Assembly: GCA_963971225.1 (NCBI GenBank)
Contig: OZ020267.1
Coordinates: forward strand, 103,403,392-103,467,391
Source of the DNA: Melieria omissa
Lineage: Eukaryota; Arthropoda; Insecta; Diptera; Ulidiidae
Length of the DNA: 64,000 bases
Reading direction: 5' to 3'
A program made the position numbers and the translations under genes. Positions 22,918 through 35,760 of the stretch are shown here, one piece after another. The notes under the pieces are model-generated. The model ran no database searches. It was not told the DNA's origin and was given only the letters and a program-made list of their open reading frames with translations. Positions within the stretch are counted from its first letter, which is position 1. Every line of letters begins with the position of its first letter.

Positions 22918-23350
22918 ATTTTTTATTAATTAATTAATTTATTAATTTATCAATTAATAAATAATAATTTAATTAATTAATTAATTTATTAATTATTAAT
23001 TATTAATTAATTAATTAATTATTAATTTATTAATTAATTAAAAATTAATAAATAAATAAATTAATTAATTAATTAAATTATTATTTATTAATTGATAAAT
23101 TAATAAATTAATAAATTAATTATTAATTAATTATTATTATTATTATTAATTAATTATTAATTATTAATTATTAATTTATTAATTAATTAATAATTAATAA
23201 ATAAATAAATTAATTAATTTGTTTATTTATTTATCTATCTATTTATTTATTTATTTATTTTTTTTTAGTCTCTACTTAAATTTAATTTTTAAATTTAATT
23301 AATTAATTAATTTGTTTATTTATTTATCTATTTATTTATTTATTTATTTA
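22918..23350. repeat. (TAAT/TTAA)n low-complexity tract
   Basis: Runs of AATTAATT and TTATTTATTTAT are extensively self-complementary and could fold into long hairpins. Confidence 0.9.
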
Positions 23351-24187
23351 TTTTTTATTCTCTACTTACTTAAATTCGTATATTTCAAAGTTTAAAAATT
23401 GAACATTGTCCCTTCTTTGCAGTCGATGAGTCTTTGTTGTTTGCTCGATAATTGTTGCTAATTTATGTCCAGCGGAATTTGTGTCACAACGCGCTCGCAC
23501 CGCAAATACTTCAACACCCAACTGAGCAACGTTCCAACATGCCCAATTACACTTGACATTCTGCAAGTTTAAAGAAAGACACAAAGCAACAAAAACAAAA
23601 AAACAACACTCGACTGAAAGACAAAAAAGCACATCACTTGAACAAATTTAAAAAAGCAAAACAACAAAAAAATCTAAAATAATAAAATGAATGGTGAAAA
23701 ATTGGCAATAATTTTACATATAGCGCAACCAATCGGCGAAAATGCTTGTCATACATGTATTTGTATATATATATGTGTGCGTACAAATGTATGTGTGTGT
23801 CGTTGTGTTTGTCGACTGTCGACTGCTAATCACATTGACGCCTCAGAAATACTCATGTTGCACGCACAATTGACATTTTTTAGTTTTGGCATTCTTTTTG
23901 TTTTTGTACAATTTATTTTGTGCAAATCGTGGCGCCATGGTTAATTTTGTATGCCATAATCGTTGTTGTTGTTTAGGTATTAAAACATATTTTGCACGCA
24001 TATGTCATCGAGCTACGACATTGCGGCTTCAATTAGTAAGCGAAAGAAATGCAATTAAACAATTTTACAGCAACGCAACAACAAATGGCCATGAAACTTT
24101 CAAGTTGTTTACATCTATTGGATGAATAAAAATTCCTTAATGAAGTGTTAAATTTTAAATTTTTCCATTTTTATTGCCTTATTGCAG

Positions 24188-24666
24188 CAATTCCTCGACT
24201 GGCAGACGTTACATTAGCAGCGCCTGCATTGGCATCTATAAACGTTATCACGTATGCAATGAGCAGGTAAGTCAGTGTGAGCCAAATTCTTAATTTTCAA
24301 CTATCAAATGAATTGAATTTTCAGCCTTGTGCGCTGGGAAAAGAAGATTTTCGCGCGCAACAATGTGCCGCATACAACGATGTCGATTTTCAGGGCCACA
24401 AATACAACTGGGAGCCATACATCAAAGGTATGCGGAGCTCTGTTAGAAATTGAATGGAATTGTTTCGAGTACTTGAATTATTATTTATTCATTACTTTTT
24501 ATTGACAGACGATGCCGAATGCGAATTGAATTGCAAACCGTTGGGCATGAAATATTTTGCCACGTTGAATGCTTCGGTAATTGACGGTACACCGTGTTAT
24601 CGGCCAGCCGAGTATTATCGTTCGAATTATAGGGAACGAGCCATGTGTGTGGGCGGCATCTGTAAG
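24188..24666 (+). CDS. ADAMTS-like protein, exons for TSP1 end and cysteine-rich domain (gene continues at 61,467)
   Basis: Three exons: 24188-24266, 24325-24427, 24509-24666, with GT..AG introns of 58 and 81 bp and consistent phases. They read NSSTGRRYISSACIGIYKRY (end of a thrombospondin type-1 repeat), then EDFRAQQCAAYNDVDFQGHK, then DDAECELNCKPLGMKYFATL and GTPCYRPAEYY...MCVGGICK. FRAQQC..N followed by spaced Cys and a C.GGIC end is the cysteine-rich module of ADAMTS and ADAMTS-like proteins. These are secreted glycoproteins of the extracellular matrix; the ADAMTSL class lacks the protease. The first exon begins mid-codon, so earlier exons exist; none was recognised upstream. Fly members include nolo and loh; I cannot decide which this is, so no symbol is given. 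Confidence 0.85.
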
Positions 24667-25084
24667 GTGAGTGCAATAATTGCTGTTGCTGTTGCTGTGG
24701 TTTTTATTTGCTTACTTCAAAGTGATTTAAGAAATAAGAGCGTTTATTCTTGTGCTGAGAAGGACAGTTTTGGATATTTTAACGGATTTTTTTGGGGGGT
24801 GGTGGTTCTGATTTTTTTTTAAATAATTTGCAAGTTAACTGTCGAAAGGTCCTAGGTGGTAAGAATGGTCGGAAAACATCCAGCAGACAAGGTAGAATGG
24901 AACCAATGATTGGATTTGACCCCATTTATAAAAGCTGAAGACTCCTTTCTTTTGGTCAAACTGTACTGGGTAACCATATAAGAACGATAAGAAAAAATTA
25001 ATAAACAAAATACTTAGGATATCAAATTTATTCTACTATATTTTGAAGCAACATTCATGTCGTTAAGTATGGAAGATCATAAAA
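24667..25084. other. Start of 36.8-kb intron
   Basis: Begins with donor GTGAGT. No other feature. Confidence 0.6.
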
Positions 25085-25800
25085 CTTAAATGGCCGCCTG
25101 GGTTTCGCTGACAGTACTTCAAGCGGTCAGTCCAATTTTTGATGACTGCAGCCGCAAAGAAAATAATCGAGGGGCGTCAAGTTGCATGATCGCGGCGATC
25201 AATTTGATGAACACTAGCCGTAAGATTACCCAGTCGTTAAATTTCTACTTTACAACTTCAAACGTTGCATTGCTTGTATGTCTTGTTGGAAGCATATCTC
25301 AGATATATCGATGTTGTGGGACTCTGGCCACAGAAAGTCTGTAAAGTCAGCGTGTATATTTCTTAATTTCAAAAGAAATATGGTTCCATGAAGCCTTTAT
25401 GCCTTAAACCCCATCAAACAGGAAATCTTTGTGAATGCATTGATGCGTGTTGGAACAATTGTGGATTGTATTCGCTTCAATAATGGCAATTTTGCTAGTT
25501 TACATAGTCGCTGAGCCAAAAATGCTTATCGTCTAAGAAGATGATTTTTTGATTAAAATCCGCATCTGCGGTCAACATTTTATGGCATTGTCCAGGATTT
25601 TTCTTGCGTCAGCATCAGCTTATGCGAATGTAGAATGTGTTAACTCGCTGGTGATTCTAATCGACATTTCTGAATCGACATTTCTGGGTCTTCTTCGATA
25701 CTTGACGCTATGGCAGCTATGTTTTTTTTCACTTTGCATCACACTTGGTGGCTTAAATTTTTCATTGGTACGACAATTTGTCTTCCCACTGAAGTTGACA
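25085..25800 (-). pseudogene. Fossil Tc1/mariner-like transposase, copy C
   Basis: On the minus strand pieces appear in order: AAIASSIEEDPEMS-like helix region near 25,700, FNQKIIFLDDKHFWLSDYVN with the first catalytic Asp near 25,535, PRSCNLTPLDYFLCG near 25,170, and DRLKYCQRNPGGHLSFMIFH at the C-terminus (about 25,085-25,125). Stops and frameshifts interrupt it throughout. It belongs to the same broad family as copies A, B and D but is older; no ends found. Confidence 0.75.
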
Positions 25801-27150
25801 TGATGACAAAATTTTTTGCTGAGTTGCTGAGATATTCCTATTGGGAAAAACTATCACTGCTATCTGGTCTGCTGCTTTATTAAAATATTTTTAAAACAAT
25901 TTTTATTGCTGATAATTATTTAAAATAAAGCAATATTTATGGAAATTTCTTAATGTAGGGCAATTTTGTCATTTCCAAAAATATGGATAATCATAATTTT
26001 AGGTCTCTGAAGAAAAGACTTTGTTGTGGATAAAAATGAATGAATATAGATGAAAGGATAAATAAATTAAATTTAAATTTAATTTTAATTAAATTTTTAG
26101 ATTACTTTAAAACTACTAACAAAATAATTTAAATACAAAATTAAAAAAATAACAAATAACAATTTAAATAACAAAATAAGTTTCCAGATCTTATAAGCTT
26201 AACAGATGTTTCAATGTACATACACATGTGTATGTGTTAAATATTTAAAAATTTCTTGTGTTGTATTTCAATGTAACTGCCTCTTATTTGCACAATCGAT
26301 CGATCTTGCAACAAGCGCTTTGCATACTTTTAGGCTTCGTTTACAGCGCTGCTATTTATTTCAATAGCAGACAATCGACCGCAAAGTTTACATTTTGTTT
26401 GCTTTAGTGCTGTTGTTAACATAATCGCTTATGTTACTGTTCTTTGTCAACATAAGCAGCGCATAACATAAAACAGTCAAGTGTATTAAACAACTGTTAA
26501 CTGTCAGAGTAGAAAAATACTATGTTATTGAGAAAGAGCTCTGTTAGCTATTGAGTTATTGTTTTAATAAGGTTGTTTCTTCTTTTCATGCTTTCTTTGG
26601 TGCTGCGAAGTTGTGTGAAAACTTTATGCTTCGTTTATATTTGCTGATTTTGGCTCTGTTGTTATTCTTTTAAGACACATTTGGTATTGGAAGAAATTTC
26701 ATTGAAATGGCATACAAATTGTACGCTTTGATCTATCAAGTGGTGCACAAGAAATGCAACAAAACTGTTGTGAATTTGGCATATTTTGCGCATATCAATT
26801 TCTGGTGTAGACTGTAGAATAGCCGATTGCAAGTTATTGGGGTAAATATGAAAAGCAAAAGAAATAAAGTGATGAGTGTGAAGTGCTGAGTTGAAATGCA
26901 ATTTTTCTGGCCAAGCGCCAGAGTGCATGAAGTGCGTGAATTTTGGAAATGTTCAATCGATTTTGACTGACATGTGTACATATGTATGTTTGTAAGTATA
27001 TTTGTATGTTTGAATGTATGAGTGTACTTGCAGATGAAAATTATAGATTGGTTTGGTGCGCGTTATTGAATTACACGAAAGTGGTTGCTGGAAGATGGGT
27101 CTAGCACTCTCAGGAGAGCGCTATAAAAAACATTAGTCGTATTCATAATA
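25801..27150. other. Intron, no coding signal
   Basis: AT-rich intron of the ADAMTS-like gene; no repeat family recognised. Confidence 0.5.
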
Positions 27151-27327
27151 CAATACTTTTCGCTTAAAGCGAACTTCGAGGGACCGGGCAAAATGGTTCG
27201 TTTTAACCGAAAGTTCGCTTTAAAAGAGGTCAGTAATAAGCGGAAACATAAAGTGCGTACTTTTAAAATTGGTTCGTTTTAGGCGGAAAATCATTTTAAA
27301 CGGGTTCGTTATAAGCGAAAAGCACTG
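27151..27327. mobile_element. pogo-like MITE
   Basis: The 177-bp segment is flanked by TA (27149-27150, 27328-27329). Ends are CAATACTTTTCGCTTAAAGC and, inverted, CAGTGCTTTTCGCTTATAAC. GTTCGTTTTA / TTCGCTTTAA words repeat inside. TA duplication and CAGT..TTCGCTTA ends resemble pogo. Confidence 0.65.
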
Positions 27328-30300
27328 TATGTGGCAATTGTCTTGAAGAGGAAGAGTACAGTGTGATCTTAAGGGCCATGTTGCACGTTTTTTTACGACA
27401 CCTAATACTTCCTGGTACAGAGGTTGGCTCAGGGATGAATCTAAAACTAAAGAAGAGAAGAAGAAATGAAGATTTTCCTTAAAAACGGCCTGTGCTCAAT
27501 GGGTCAAGAGGGAATTATGCTCAAATATCAAAAAATGTTTTAAGAAATATTCTTTCTCATATCTTTGCTATGCCAATTTTTTGTTTACCATTTTTTATAT
27601 TTTTCATATCGGAACTTGCCACAGTAAGTGAACACCGCTTAGACTTTATATGCGTTCTTTCTTACTTCCAAATCGATTGCAGATTTCTGTACAGCGCCCG
27701 AACCGACACTTGCCGACTCGAGTTGGTGTGAAAGCAGCAAGTAAAACTTTGCATCTGTTTTGCATTTCATCAGCCACACATAATATTCTGATTAGCTAAG
27801 ATTGCAGCAAGTAGCCAACAGAAAGTGAACTTTAAGCGGAAGTGAATTGTACAAATTGCACATCGCTGACCCAATTGTTTTTGCTTGCTTTTACATGACA
27901 CTCTCGCATTACGTCTGCACTGCATTTCGACCGCAGATTTTCATTGCATCAACGCCTCAGTGTATGCCACATAATATGTGCACAGCAAGTTGCCGCCGTT
28001 GTGGTTATGGACACATGCGGGTGCGACTTTAAGTGGCGCTGCATTGGCCCAGTGGATGGAATTGGGCAAACTTGCTGTGCGGTGAGGTTTTAATGATTTG
28101 CCTGTTTTTAAGTCTGCAGCGTCGCAACGTTTAACACAATATTTGCCAGCAATGTTTAAATTATGTGCTTTGTCGCTTTTCATTGGGTATCGTATTGCGT
28201 CTCGATTGGCGGCAGTTGGAAACCGCACTTTCCGCATGTCAACGTGTTGATATCTTTCTTTTGCGCTTGATTTGGTCGTTGTTGCTGCTGGATGCCATAT
28301 TTCTTGTAGCTGCCTTTTGAGTGCACCGCCCCAGCGATGCCAAACATTGACGTTTCCACACCACAACATTATGCGGCACAGCTTAATTTATTGTTGTCGT
28401 TTGTTTATGGTTGCTTACGAGTATATTTGTTGGCAGAAATAAAATCAAAATGAAACAAACGTAAAATACAATTAAAGTGAACATACAAATTGAGAAAAAG
28501 GGAGAGCGAGAAAGACATTAAAGGAAGCTGCCCGTGTTTGCACTTATTGCCTCGTCGTCTGCTATCACAACGCGCAGACACACAAATTTACTTAATTAGT
28601 TCCTCACCTTCAAATTCTTATCAGCGCCAGTCAGTGTTGTATGTTTATGACGGTGGCAATAGCATTTATTGGGCGCTTCTTGGTGTGCTTCGAGTGTAGT
28701 GTTGGGCCCTTTGCTGCATTCAGTTGTGTGTACAAGAAACCACTTCTGAGTCTGGCGGGTTGTATGCGTATATGTACTGAATCATTGCAATGCCTTGAGC
28801 TGGCATTGATGGCATAGAATTCAATCCATTGTGAACTACAAGAATCTCTGGCAGCTCAGTTCTAACATCTGGCAGCAAGCAGCCTTCAGTCCATATGGAT
28901 CAAAATTTCACCGTAAAATTGCCGACAAACAATTCGCAAAAATCCCAAACACAGCTCGCACTTGTTTGCGTTCAAGTGCGCCTCAGAGCGGCTTCATTGT
29001 GCTCGGACGCGCTCATAAAATGCGGCTGCTGCACATGTTAATGCTTAGAAAATATAACAACAACAACATAACAACAACGATAACTTCTGACAGAACTCAA
29101 TGCAAATGCGAAGAGACAAAATAGCACCGCAGCAGCTACTAACTCAACAGTTGCCGATGGCGTTGGTGGGCGCCGCAAGTTGTTAGCGTCCAAAACTTTC
29201 GATCTGTTAAAAAATACAAATTTTGAGTGGCATTTGAACAACAATAAAAACCAAAACAAATTTAAAAGCGAAAGCTTTTGCTTTTGGCGCAAAGGTGCAA
29301 AAGTTACTCAATTTGAGTTGGCGCTGCCGTCGGCTGACGACGCAACCGGTGGCCGACACGAGCAAAGTGGCGGCATTCCTGCGGCGAGCGACTGCTGCTG
29401 TTGACGCGACAAAAAAGCGGTCTCCAATTTCAATTTGATTAGACGACTGGCGCGTGCTGGACGTGTGTGTGCTGCGTGAGAATTGCGCGCTCGCTCTGCT
29501 AAGCGATTCAAACGAAACAAAGTATACAAAATTCGGCCGTTGGCGCATCTTGTTGATCGACGGCAAAGCGTTGTCGCCAAATAATCGATAATCGGTTTCG
29601 GGTGTAACGACTTGTGTGTGTGCGCGCGTGTGCGGTCGCTTGATTGGATTTGATTCGATTTGATGCAATTCGATTCGATTCAATTCGATTCGATTCGATT
29701 TGCTTCGTTGCGGGATTTTAATGCCGATTCAATTGTTTGGCCCAAAATCGTTGGGGTCCAATGAAGGCGACAGCGCTTTTTGTGCTTGTTTGGCTCAACT
29801 TTCAACAATTTTTAAAGCCATACTGCAACATTTGCTTATGTGAAAAATAATAAGAAAAAATTAAAATCACAACAACAAGAATATTCAATATTCGATGGCA
29901 TATTTCTGCTACAAATCACTGTGCGTACGAATGAGTGTGTGTGTGTGTTATAAGAGTTATCGCTGCGTCAATGAGCTTGTTGGCAGTTAATTGAAATTTG
30001 TTTCGCTCCATTGTAGAACGATTGTCTTCTGTGTTGTCACGGCTGCTGTTATTATTATTTTTGTTGTTGTTGGTAGTATTGTCTTGGCTGATACCGCAAT
30101 GCCATTATTTTCGCTAAATTGCTGGCATTGTTTTCGAGTATCAGTTACACGCACTATTGGATCAAAATATCGTATGCGGTTGCCAGCAAGTGCTACAAAA
30201 ACCACAACAACAAATACAACAACAAAAACTAGTGACTAGTGCGTTGCATATCAGTGCAATGCAACAAATATTGACACTTCAGCCAACAATCAGATACCAC

Positions 30301-30442
30301 AACGAACGTGGTTCATTCATAAAGATGTCAAGTTTGTTCTTAACACAAATTGCTAACACAATGTGCGTCAAGTAGAAATACGATATTTAGGTTGACCAGC
30401 GAGAGACTTTTAGATTGAATATTGCATTTGATACAAATTATA
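27328..30442. other. Intron, no gene recognised; GATTC microsatellite
   Basis: The stretch 28,850-29,650 is GC-richer than its surroundings and has several overlapping frames on both strands, none with a domain or splice context. It may be a promoter or enhancer segment. A GATTC-type microsatellite lies at about 29,645-29,702. Confidence 0.45.
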
Positions 30443-31176
30443 TCAGGTGTACAACTTTGCTTCCGCAAAGTTGTACACTTTTGTACACTTTTTTCCAAAA
30501 TTAAAAGCTTTATTGCGAAAAAGTGCTTACAGATGTATTATTCAAAGTATTGTCCGTCGCTAGCGACAACTTTCTCCCATCTTTCCGGCAATTTTCGGAT
30601 CCCGGCTCGAAAAAAGGACTCCTCTTTTGACGCTATCCATGAAGCAATCCATTTTTCCAATTCTTCGAAGGATTGAAAATGTTGATCTGCCAGGCCGTGT
30701 GCCATCGAACGGAATAGGTGGAAGTCAGAAGGGGCGACATCTGGAGAATACGGCGGGTGGGGCAAGACTTCCCATTTCAGCGTTTCCAGGTACTTTTTGA
30801 CCACTTTTGCGACGTGAGGCCGAACATTGTCGTGTTGGAGGATGACTTTGTCATGTCGAAATCACCATTTTTAAAACGTTGAAACCACTCCCGACACGTT
30901 CTTTCACTCAGAGCAGCATCACCGTAAGTTTCTGAGAGCATTCGATGCGCTTCAGCTGCATTTTTTTCGAATTGTAACAGAAAAGTAAAACTTCCCGCAA
31001 ATGGCGAGAATTGGGCACATAAACGGACATTTTCGAGCGTGAATAATACGAAAACAAGAACAACTGTCACTGAAACGGCGATGACAATTCGTTAGGCACT
31101 CTCCACACTCAATTTAAAGGCATTACCATCTATGTATTTCAACCAGCCTCAGCCGGTACAGCCACCTATCGGAAAA
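30443..31176 (-). mobile_element. mariner deletion derivative, copy 2 (one end lost, other end rearranged)
   Basis: Same family as 8292-9052, inverted. The transposase starts at 31030 and runs to FQRFKNGDF, then jumps out of frame into the region coding for RHDKVILQHNN. The C-terminal part (HPPYSPDVAPSDFH ... DGQYFE) is intact at 30,541-30,800. The end at 30443 carries TCAGGTGTACAACTTTGC followed at once by an inverted partial copy (CAAAGTTGTACAC) and a further TTGTACACTT. The opposite end stops at about 31,176, with the final 25 or so bp missing. It is probably immobile. Confidence 0.88.
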
Positions 31177-31899
31177 TTAAAGAAAATACATCGTTCGATT
31201 TAAACCTGAATATCGAATAGTATTAAAATAAAATTTTTTAACCATTTTGAGTTTTGTGTTTTGCTAAATATTTAAAAAGTTATAGCTGCTCATTAGCTAC
31301 AGACATAAGTTTTCACAGAGTTGACAGCTCAAACATTTGACATTTAATTTTGAAATATAACCAGTAAAAAAACAGAAACATTTGTTGAGAATATTAAAAA
31401 CAAAAAAGAAATTTATTGCAATTTTATATATTGTTGAAATTTCTTTAACAAATGACATTCAAATTTACACAATTTTTGTTTTTCGTTTGCTACATCATTC
31501 ACAACTTTCGAATGTGGCAATATACGTCGTGATCAGCTGATGTGACTGTGTTGCTGCATTCTGTTCAGGCAGTAACTTATGTCCTTTAAAGACTCAAGTA
31601 CTACTTACTCGATCTATTGGTCTCAAATTTTGACACCTTGCCAGTTAAAGGTTTTTGAACATCGTTTGTATCGCTTGGGTGTCCAATGCATGTCTAGTTT
31701 ATATAAATTTTTCATGATGGTTGACTATGGTCTACTGCCATAGTCACTAACCTCAGTAAGTAGAAACAGATTATAAGTTACCAAATTCCATCACTTCCCA
31801 GGACTTTTTTGACGCAAGTGGAAAACCGTGCTGCTATCGCAGAGACATTCCAAGGATCACTAACCCTTACAAGTTTTCACTGAGTTAAAATTTAAAATT
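31177..31899. other. Intron, nothing recognised
   Basis: AT-rich intron sequence without recognisable repeats or coding signal. Confidence 0.5.
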
Positions 31900-32386
31900 T
31901 ATCGATTTAGTTTTTGGTGTCATTATAACAATTATTATTCAATTTTTGTTATTGAACCCTGTTCTTTCTCGTTGTGACTGTAATAATTACTTAAATATTA
32001 AACTTAATTTTTTCTTACGCATAATTTAAAACTGAATACTTACCTTTTATTTACTTCTAAAAATTAAAATAAAAATTTTATGAAAAAATTAAATTTACTA
32101 AGAAAATTTAAATTATTAAAAAATTTATATACAACTAAAGTAAAAAGTCAAATTGAAAACATTTCTTATTTTTTTGTGCTTCTTTTTTCTTGGCTATGTA
32201 AAGAGAAAACATTCAAAAAACGTATATACTTGTCTTTTTGAAACTTAAATATTCAGTTTAATAATTTTGTATTTTTCCTAAAACTTCAAACTATCCTAAG
32301 GGCCATAAAAAAGATTATTCTTAAAACCATAGAAGGTTTAGACATTCACAAACTAGCATGTTGCCATATGGCAACAAAATAGCGAA
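31900..32386. repeat. Decayed relative of the CCCTTTCGCT TTAA element
   Basis: The right part (32,210-32,386) matches the inverted left half of 46,587-47,102, including AATTTTGTATTTTTCCTAAA and the 16-bp palindrome GTTGCCATATGGCAAC at 32360-32375. It ends ATAGCGAAAG without the final GG-TTAA. The 31,900 boundary is approximate. Confidence 0.6.
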
Positions 32387-32777
32387 AGTATGTAAAGAAA
32401 CATAAAAACGTACTTATTATTCTAGCTGGAAAAATGACCCTTTGGCGCCTTTCAATTAGTTTACCAAAACCCCAATAGAAAACTTTCCAAAGTATTCCAG
32501 TAATGTGTCCAGCATTTAAAGTGCCCATAAGAAAAATTCTTTTATGAACCCTAGCGGAGATCGTTTATGATTTGAAAGTTCAAATGCGTTCAAGTGCGTT
32601 TGAATTATTTTGAATAAAGTTTTCTGAATATTGAAATACAAAGTGTAAGTTACATTTTACATCATTGCCATGTTTTTAGACGAAGTTGGAAAGATGTGGA
32701 GTATTTTTGCTTCAATGTTCTCGAAACAAGGTGATATCAGAGATTTATGTTTGTTCATAGAAAAATATAAAAACTAA

Positions 32778-33016
32778 GACTAGAAAGACCGCAAGTTTTC
32801 GATTCCTACAAAGACTACATATTATATTCACTGATAACTTGAAAAGTACACATTGGATTTGGCTAAGTGTAATTTTAGATCCTAATCGTAGAATTTGTTG
32901 TAGAACCTAATAGAAAAGTAAAAGTCATCAAAGCAAAAGTTTATAGAAATACTCAAGAAAATACAGATATTTAAAAATGAAAAACCGTCAAAATCACCGC
33001 AATGGTCTTTCTAGTG
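32778..33016. mobile_element. TTAA MITE, CACTAGAAAG family, copy 2
   Basis: Begins GACTAGAAAGACC after CTAA and ends GGTCTTTCTAGTG before TTGA; 239 bp. Internal match to copies 1 and 3: ATACAGATATTTAAAAATGA and CGCAATGGTC. Confidence 0.7.
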
Positions 33017-33818
33017 TTGATGGATCTTACGGGAACAATAGACCTATCTAACCTTAGTGGGTTTCTTTAGTTTTCTGGGCCTGGGCAGTCACTTTGTCCA
33101 ATTACCCTTAAATTTTGTTGCTTACTTATTTTAGTAAATCATTTGCAATTATTTCTACTCCTTTTATTTATTAAGTTTTTATTTATTTATTTATTCATCC
33201 TATTATTTTTCTATGTATACATATTTCTAAAATTATTCGCAATCCTAAAGTGATGTTAGTTAGTTTTTGATTTTAGTTTAGTAACAAAACCAGGTGTTCT
33301 GTTGGATATGACAGGAACAACAACATTATCTTAGACTATGTTATCAGAAAGTCTTTTAACAGCAATTGGATTTAATAAATAGGTATATAAAGAATAAATA
33401 TGGAAGAAGGTTGATTACAAACGGAAAGAGGTAAATAAACAACGCCTGCAGGTAGCCAATCTGTTGTTCAAATCAGTTGTCATCTTAGCTGAGAGCTTTA
33501 CTAGATTTGGCACAGATAGTAGCGAGGTATACTAATTTGTTTACCATTGGTGGTAATTTATCTACGAGTGGTTTTTGCAAAGTTTGATTAAGTTAAGCTG
33601 GTTGCAGGTTGGTATTCCATAATATGTGCGAAAGAATGTTTTTATCTTTATGGCAAAAGTCAGCTATATTCGTGTGTTGTACCTATGTATATACATATGT
33701 GTGTCTAATAAGCTAATTTAAAGAAAAGTAAAGCATATCACAGAAGACAAAACTATTTCGAAACGGGGCGAATAATGGCGCATGTGACTATGCAAACATT
33801 GAAATGATCACATATGAG
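33017..33818. other. Intron, nothing recognised
   Basis: AT-rich intron sequence. Confidence 0.5.
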
Positions 33819-33965
33819 CAGTGGCGTACATAGAATTGCACTTTGGGGGGTTTTGTGTACAGGTTTTGAATAACATACTTTTTTAAAACTTTTTTGGCAC
33901 TCAAAATGTTTATAACAGATATTTGGGAAATTGAACGTCCAAAACTCTCCTTGAGTGCGCCACTG
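33819..33965. mobile_element. hAT-like MITE, CAGTGGCG family, copy 3
   Basis: The 147-bp segment begins CAGTGGCGTACAT and ends GAGTGCGCCACTG. Flanks CATATGAG and CCTAAGAG match at 6 of 8 positions, a decayed 8-bp duplication. Confidence 0.75.
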
Positions 33966-34889
33966 CCTAAGAGTATCCGTACACATACGTACATACATCT
34001 GTAGTTATGCAGCAATAATAATACTGAGGAACAAAAGCTAATTTGCGTATCTGCTGCACGTTCATTCAGCAAATTGAAGGTATTTGCGCACTCAACACCG
34101 TAAACGGTGTACAACATATCCACTTGTCATCGTTGCATATACAACAACAACAGCAATCTGTGCTGTAATTTGTTGTCATTTTTTCCGAAAAAGGCAAAAT
34201 TGTACTCTATCAGCGATTATAACGACGCCAATGCTGGCCAATCGATGCGCATAGTTCCATGTCCTTAACTGTCGAACAATAATCGCAAACGTTTACTTTT
34301 TTACATTCAACTCAAAGTCAGAGCAACAAAAAATTGTCACACACATTTGCCTCGAGTAATTAACCCAATTTGTGAAATTGCGCAAGAAAAAAAACGGCGT
34401 TTTCTCGCGTCTCGGCGTTCGATTTGGACAGTTTGAGTTGAGTTGAGTGTGTCTGTCTGTCAATCGATCGGTCGATCTGTCCAACTGATTGGTAATAAAT
34501 TTGTAGCTATATTTGTGTAGTTTTGCAAATATTTAGTTATAGAGTTATGATGATGGTGATGGCTGTTTGCAAAATTAAACAAGATATTAACGCACAATAT
34601 TTATGTCCATTCTTGGCGTTTTTTCTCGTACAAAAAAAAAGAAACGGCAGTCGCTATTTGGCTCAATTGGAGAACCGCAAGGCAGTGGTGTTTGAATGCG
34701 GTACCGAAGGCATCGACGGAATGCCATATATAGTAAATTTTGTATCGACGTCAGTCTTGTCAACAGCATACATTCATGTCGGCTACAACAATATGATTCC
34801 AAGACTGAAATCTTGTCGGAAACTGACTCACTCTTGGGGTGATTTATTCGAATTCTAGGGTCTCATTAAAATCACTGATCTAGTGCCGC

Positions 34890-35760
34890 AAATTTCTCGA
34901 TTTAATGGTTGAGTTACTTAACTTTTGACTTATCAAAGAGGATCCGAGAGATTAGTCTAATGATTCTGCTATCCTCTCGATTTAATGGTTGAGTAGCTTA
35001 ACATATAAATCATCAAAGATTATCTGGTGGCAAGATATTAGGTCTTTAGGGTCTCGGGCACGCTTATATAACTTGGTCATAAAACGTTCACCATACCTAA
35101 GTGTCTCTTCTAGGAGACAACGGATGGCAGTCACATCACCTAAGACTGCTAGCGATAGGTTAAGGAACACCTGACAGAGTTTTTCAACATCTAACTTGTC
35201 AAAGAGGACAAACTTGGAACGAGTTATTAAGGGTCTTAACGGCCTCAAGCCTTGATATCAAGAACAGTGATCAATTGCTGTAAATCTGTCGATTAAATAG
35301 CTAAACAGCTTAACATTTGACTTATCAAAGAGGACAGTATCTCGAGACCAGATAATAGGGCCCTAGGGTCTTAAGCTTACATACTTAGTTACTTAACTAG
35401 CCATAACAACCCATTATCGGGTTACGGCCTGCCGCCAAACTTCTCTCCAGGCGCCTCTGCTTTACGCGCGCCTTCTCCAGTTGGTCACACCAAGAGATGA
35501 CAAGGGCCTCTTCAACTTGGTCCTTCCACCGGAGACACAGCCTCCCTCTTCGCCGTCGACCTCCAACTATCGCATCGAACACCGGAGCTTCGTGGTCCAT
35601 ACGGCAGACATGACCGAGCCAGCGTAACCGCTGGATGTTAACTCGCTGTGCTACGTCCAGGTAGGGTCTTAAGCTCTGACATTAAATTCATTAAAAAACT
35701 GCTGCAAATCTCTCAATGAGATGACTGAGCAGCTACAGTTCCGACTTATATGGATTCCTA
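34890..35760. repeat. Diverged local repeats (TTAACNTTTGACTTATCAAAGAGGA)
   Basis: CTCGATTTAATGGTTGAGTA followed by a TTATCAAAGAGGA-like block recurs near 34,897, 34,976, 35,170 and 35,285, with a weaker copy near 35,715. A LINE tail (35,397-35,670) sits inside. Confidence 0.55.
35397..35670 (-). pseudogene. LINE C-terminal fragment (RTE-like)
   Basis: Minus-strand frame: LDVAQRVNIQRLRWLGHVCR, then MDHEAPVFDAIVGGRRRRGR, LCLRWKDQVEEAL. The RLRWLGHV.RM ... GRRRRGRP-like ... RWKDQV pattern is the C-terminal region downstream of reverse transcriptase in RTE-type LINEs. No reverse transcriptase is attached, so it is a truncated relic. Confidence 0.7.

Noticed and set aside
29207..29683. 158-codon minus-strand frame in GC-richer intron DNA
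   Set aside because: Overlaps other frames on both strands, simple composition (Arg/Ser/Ala), no domain; more likely regulatory or chance.
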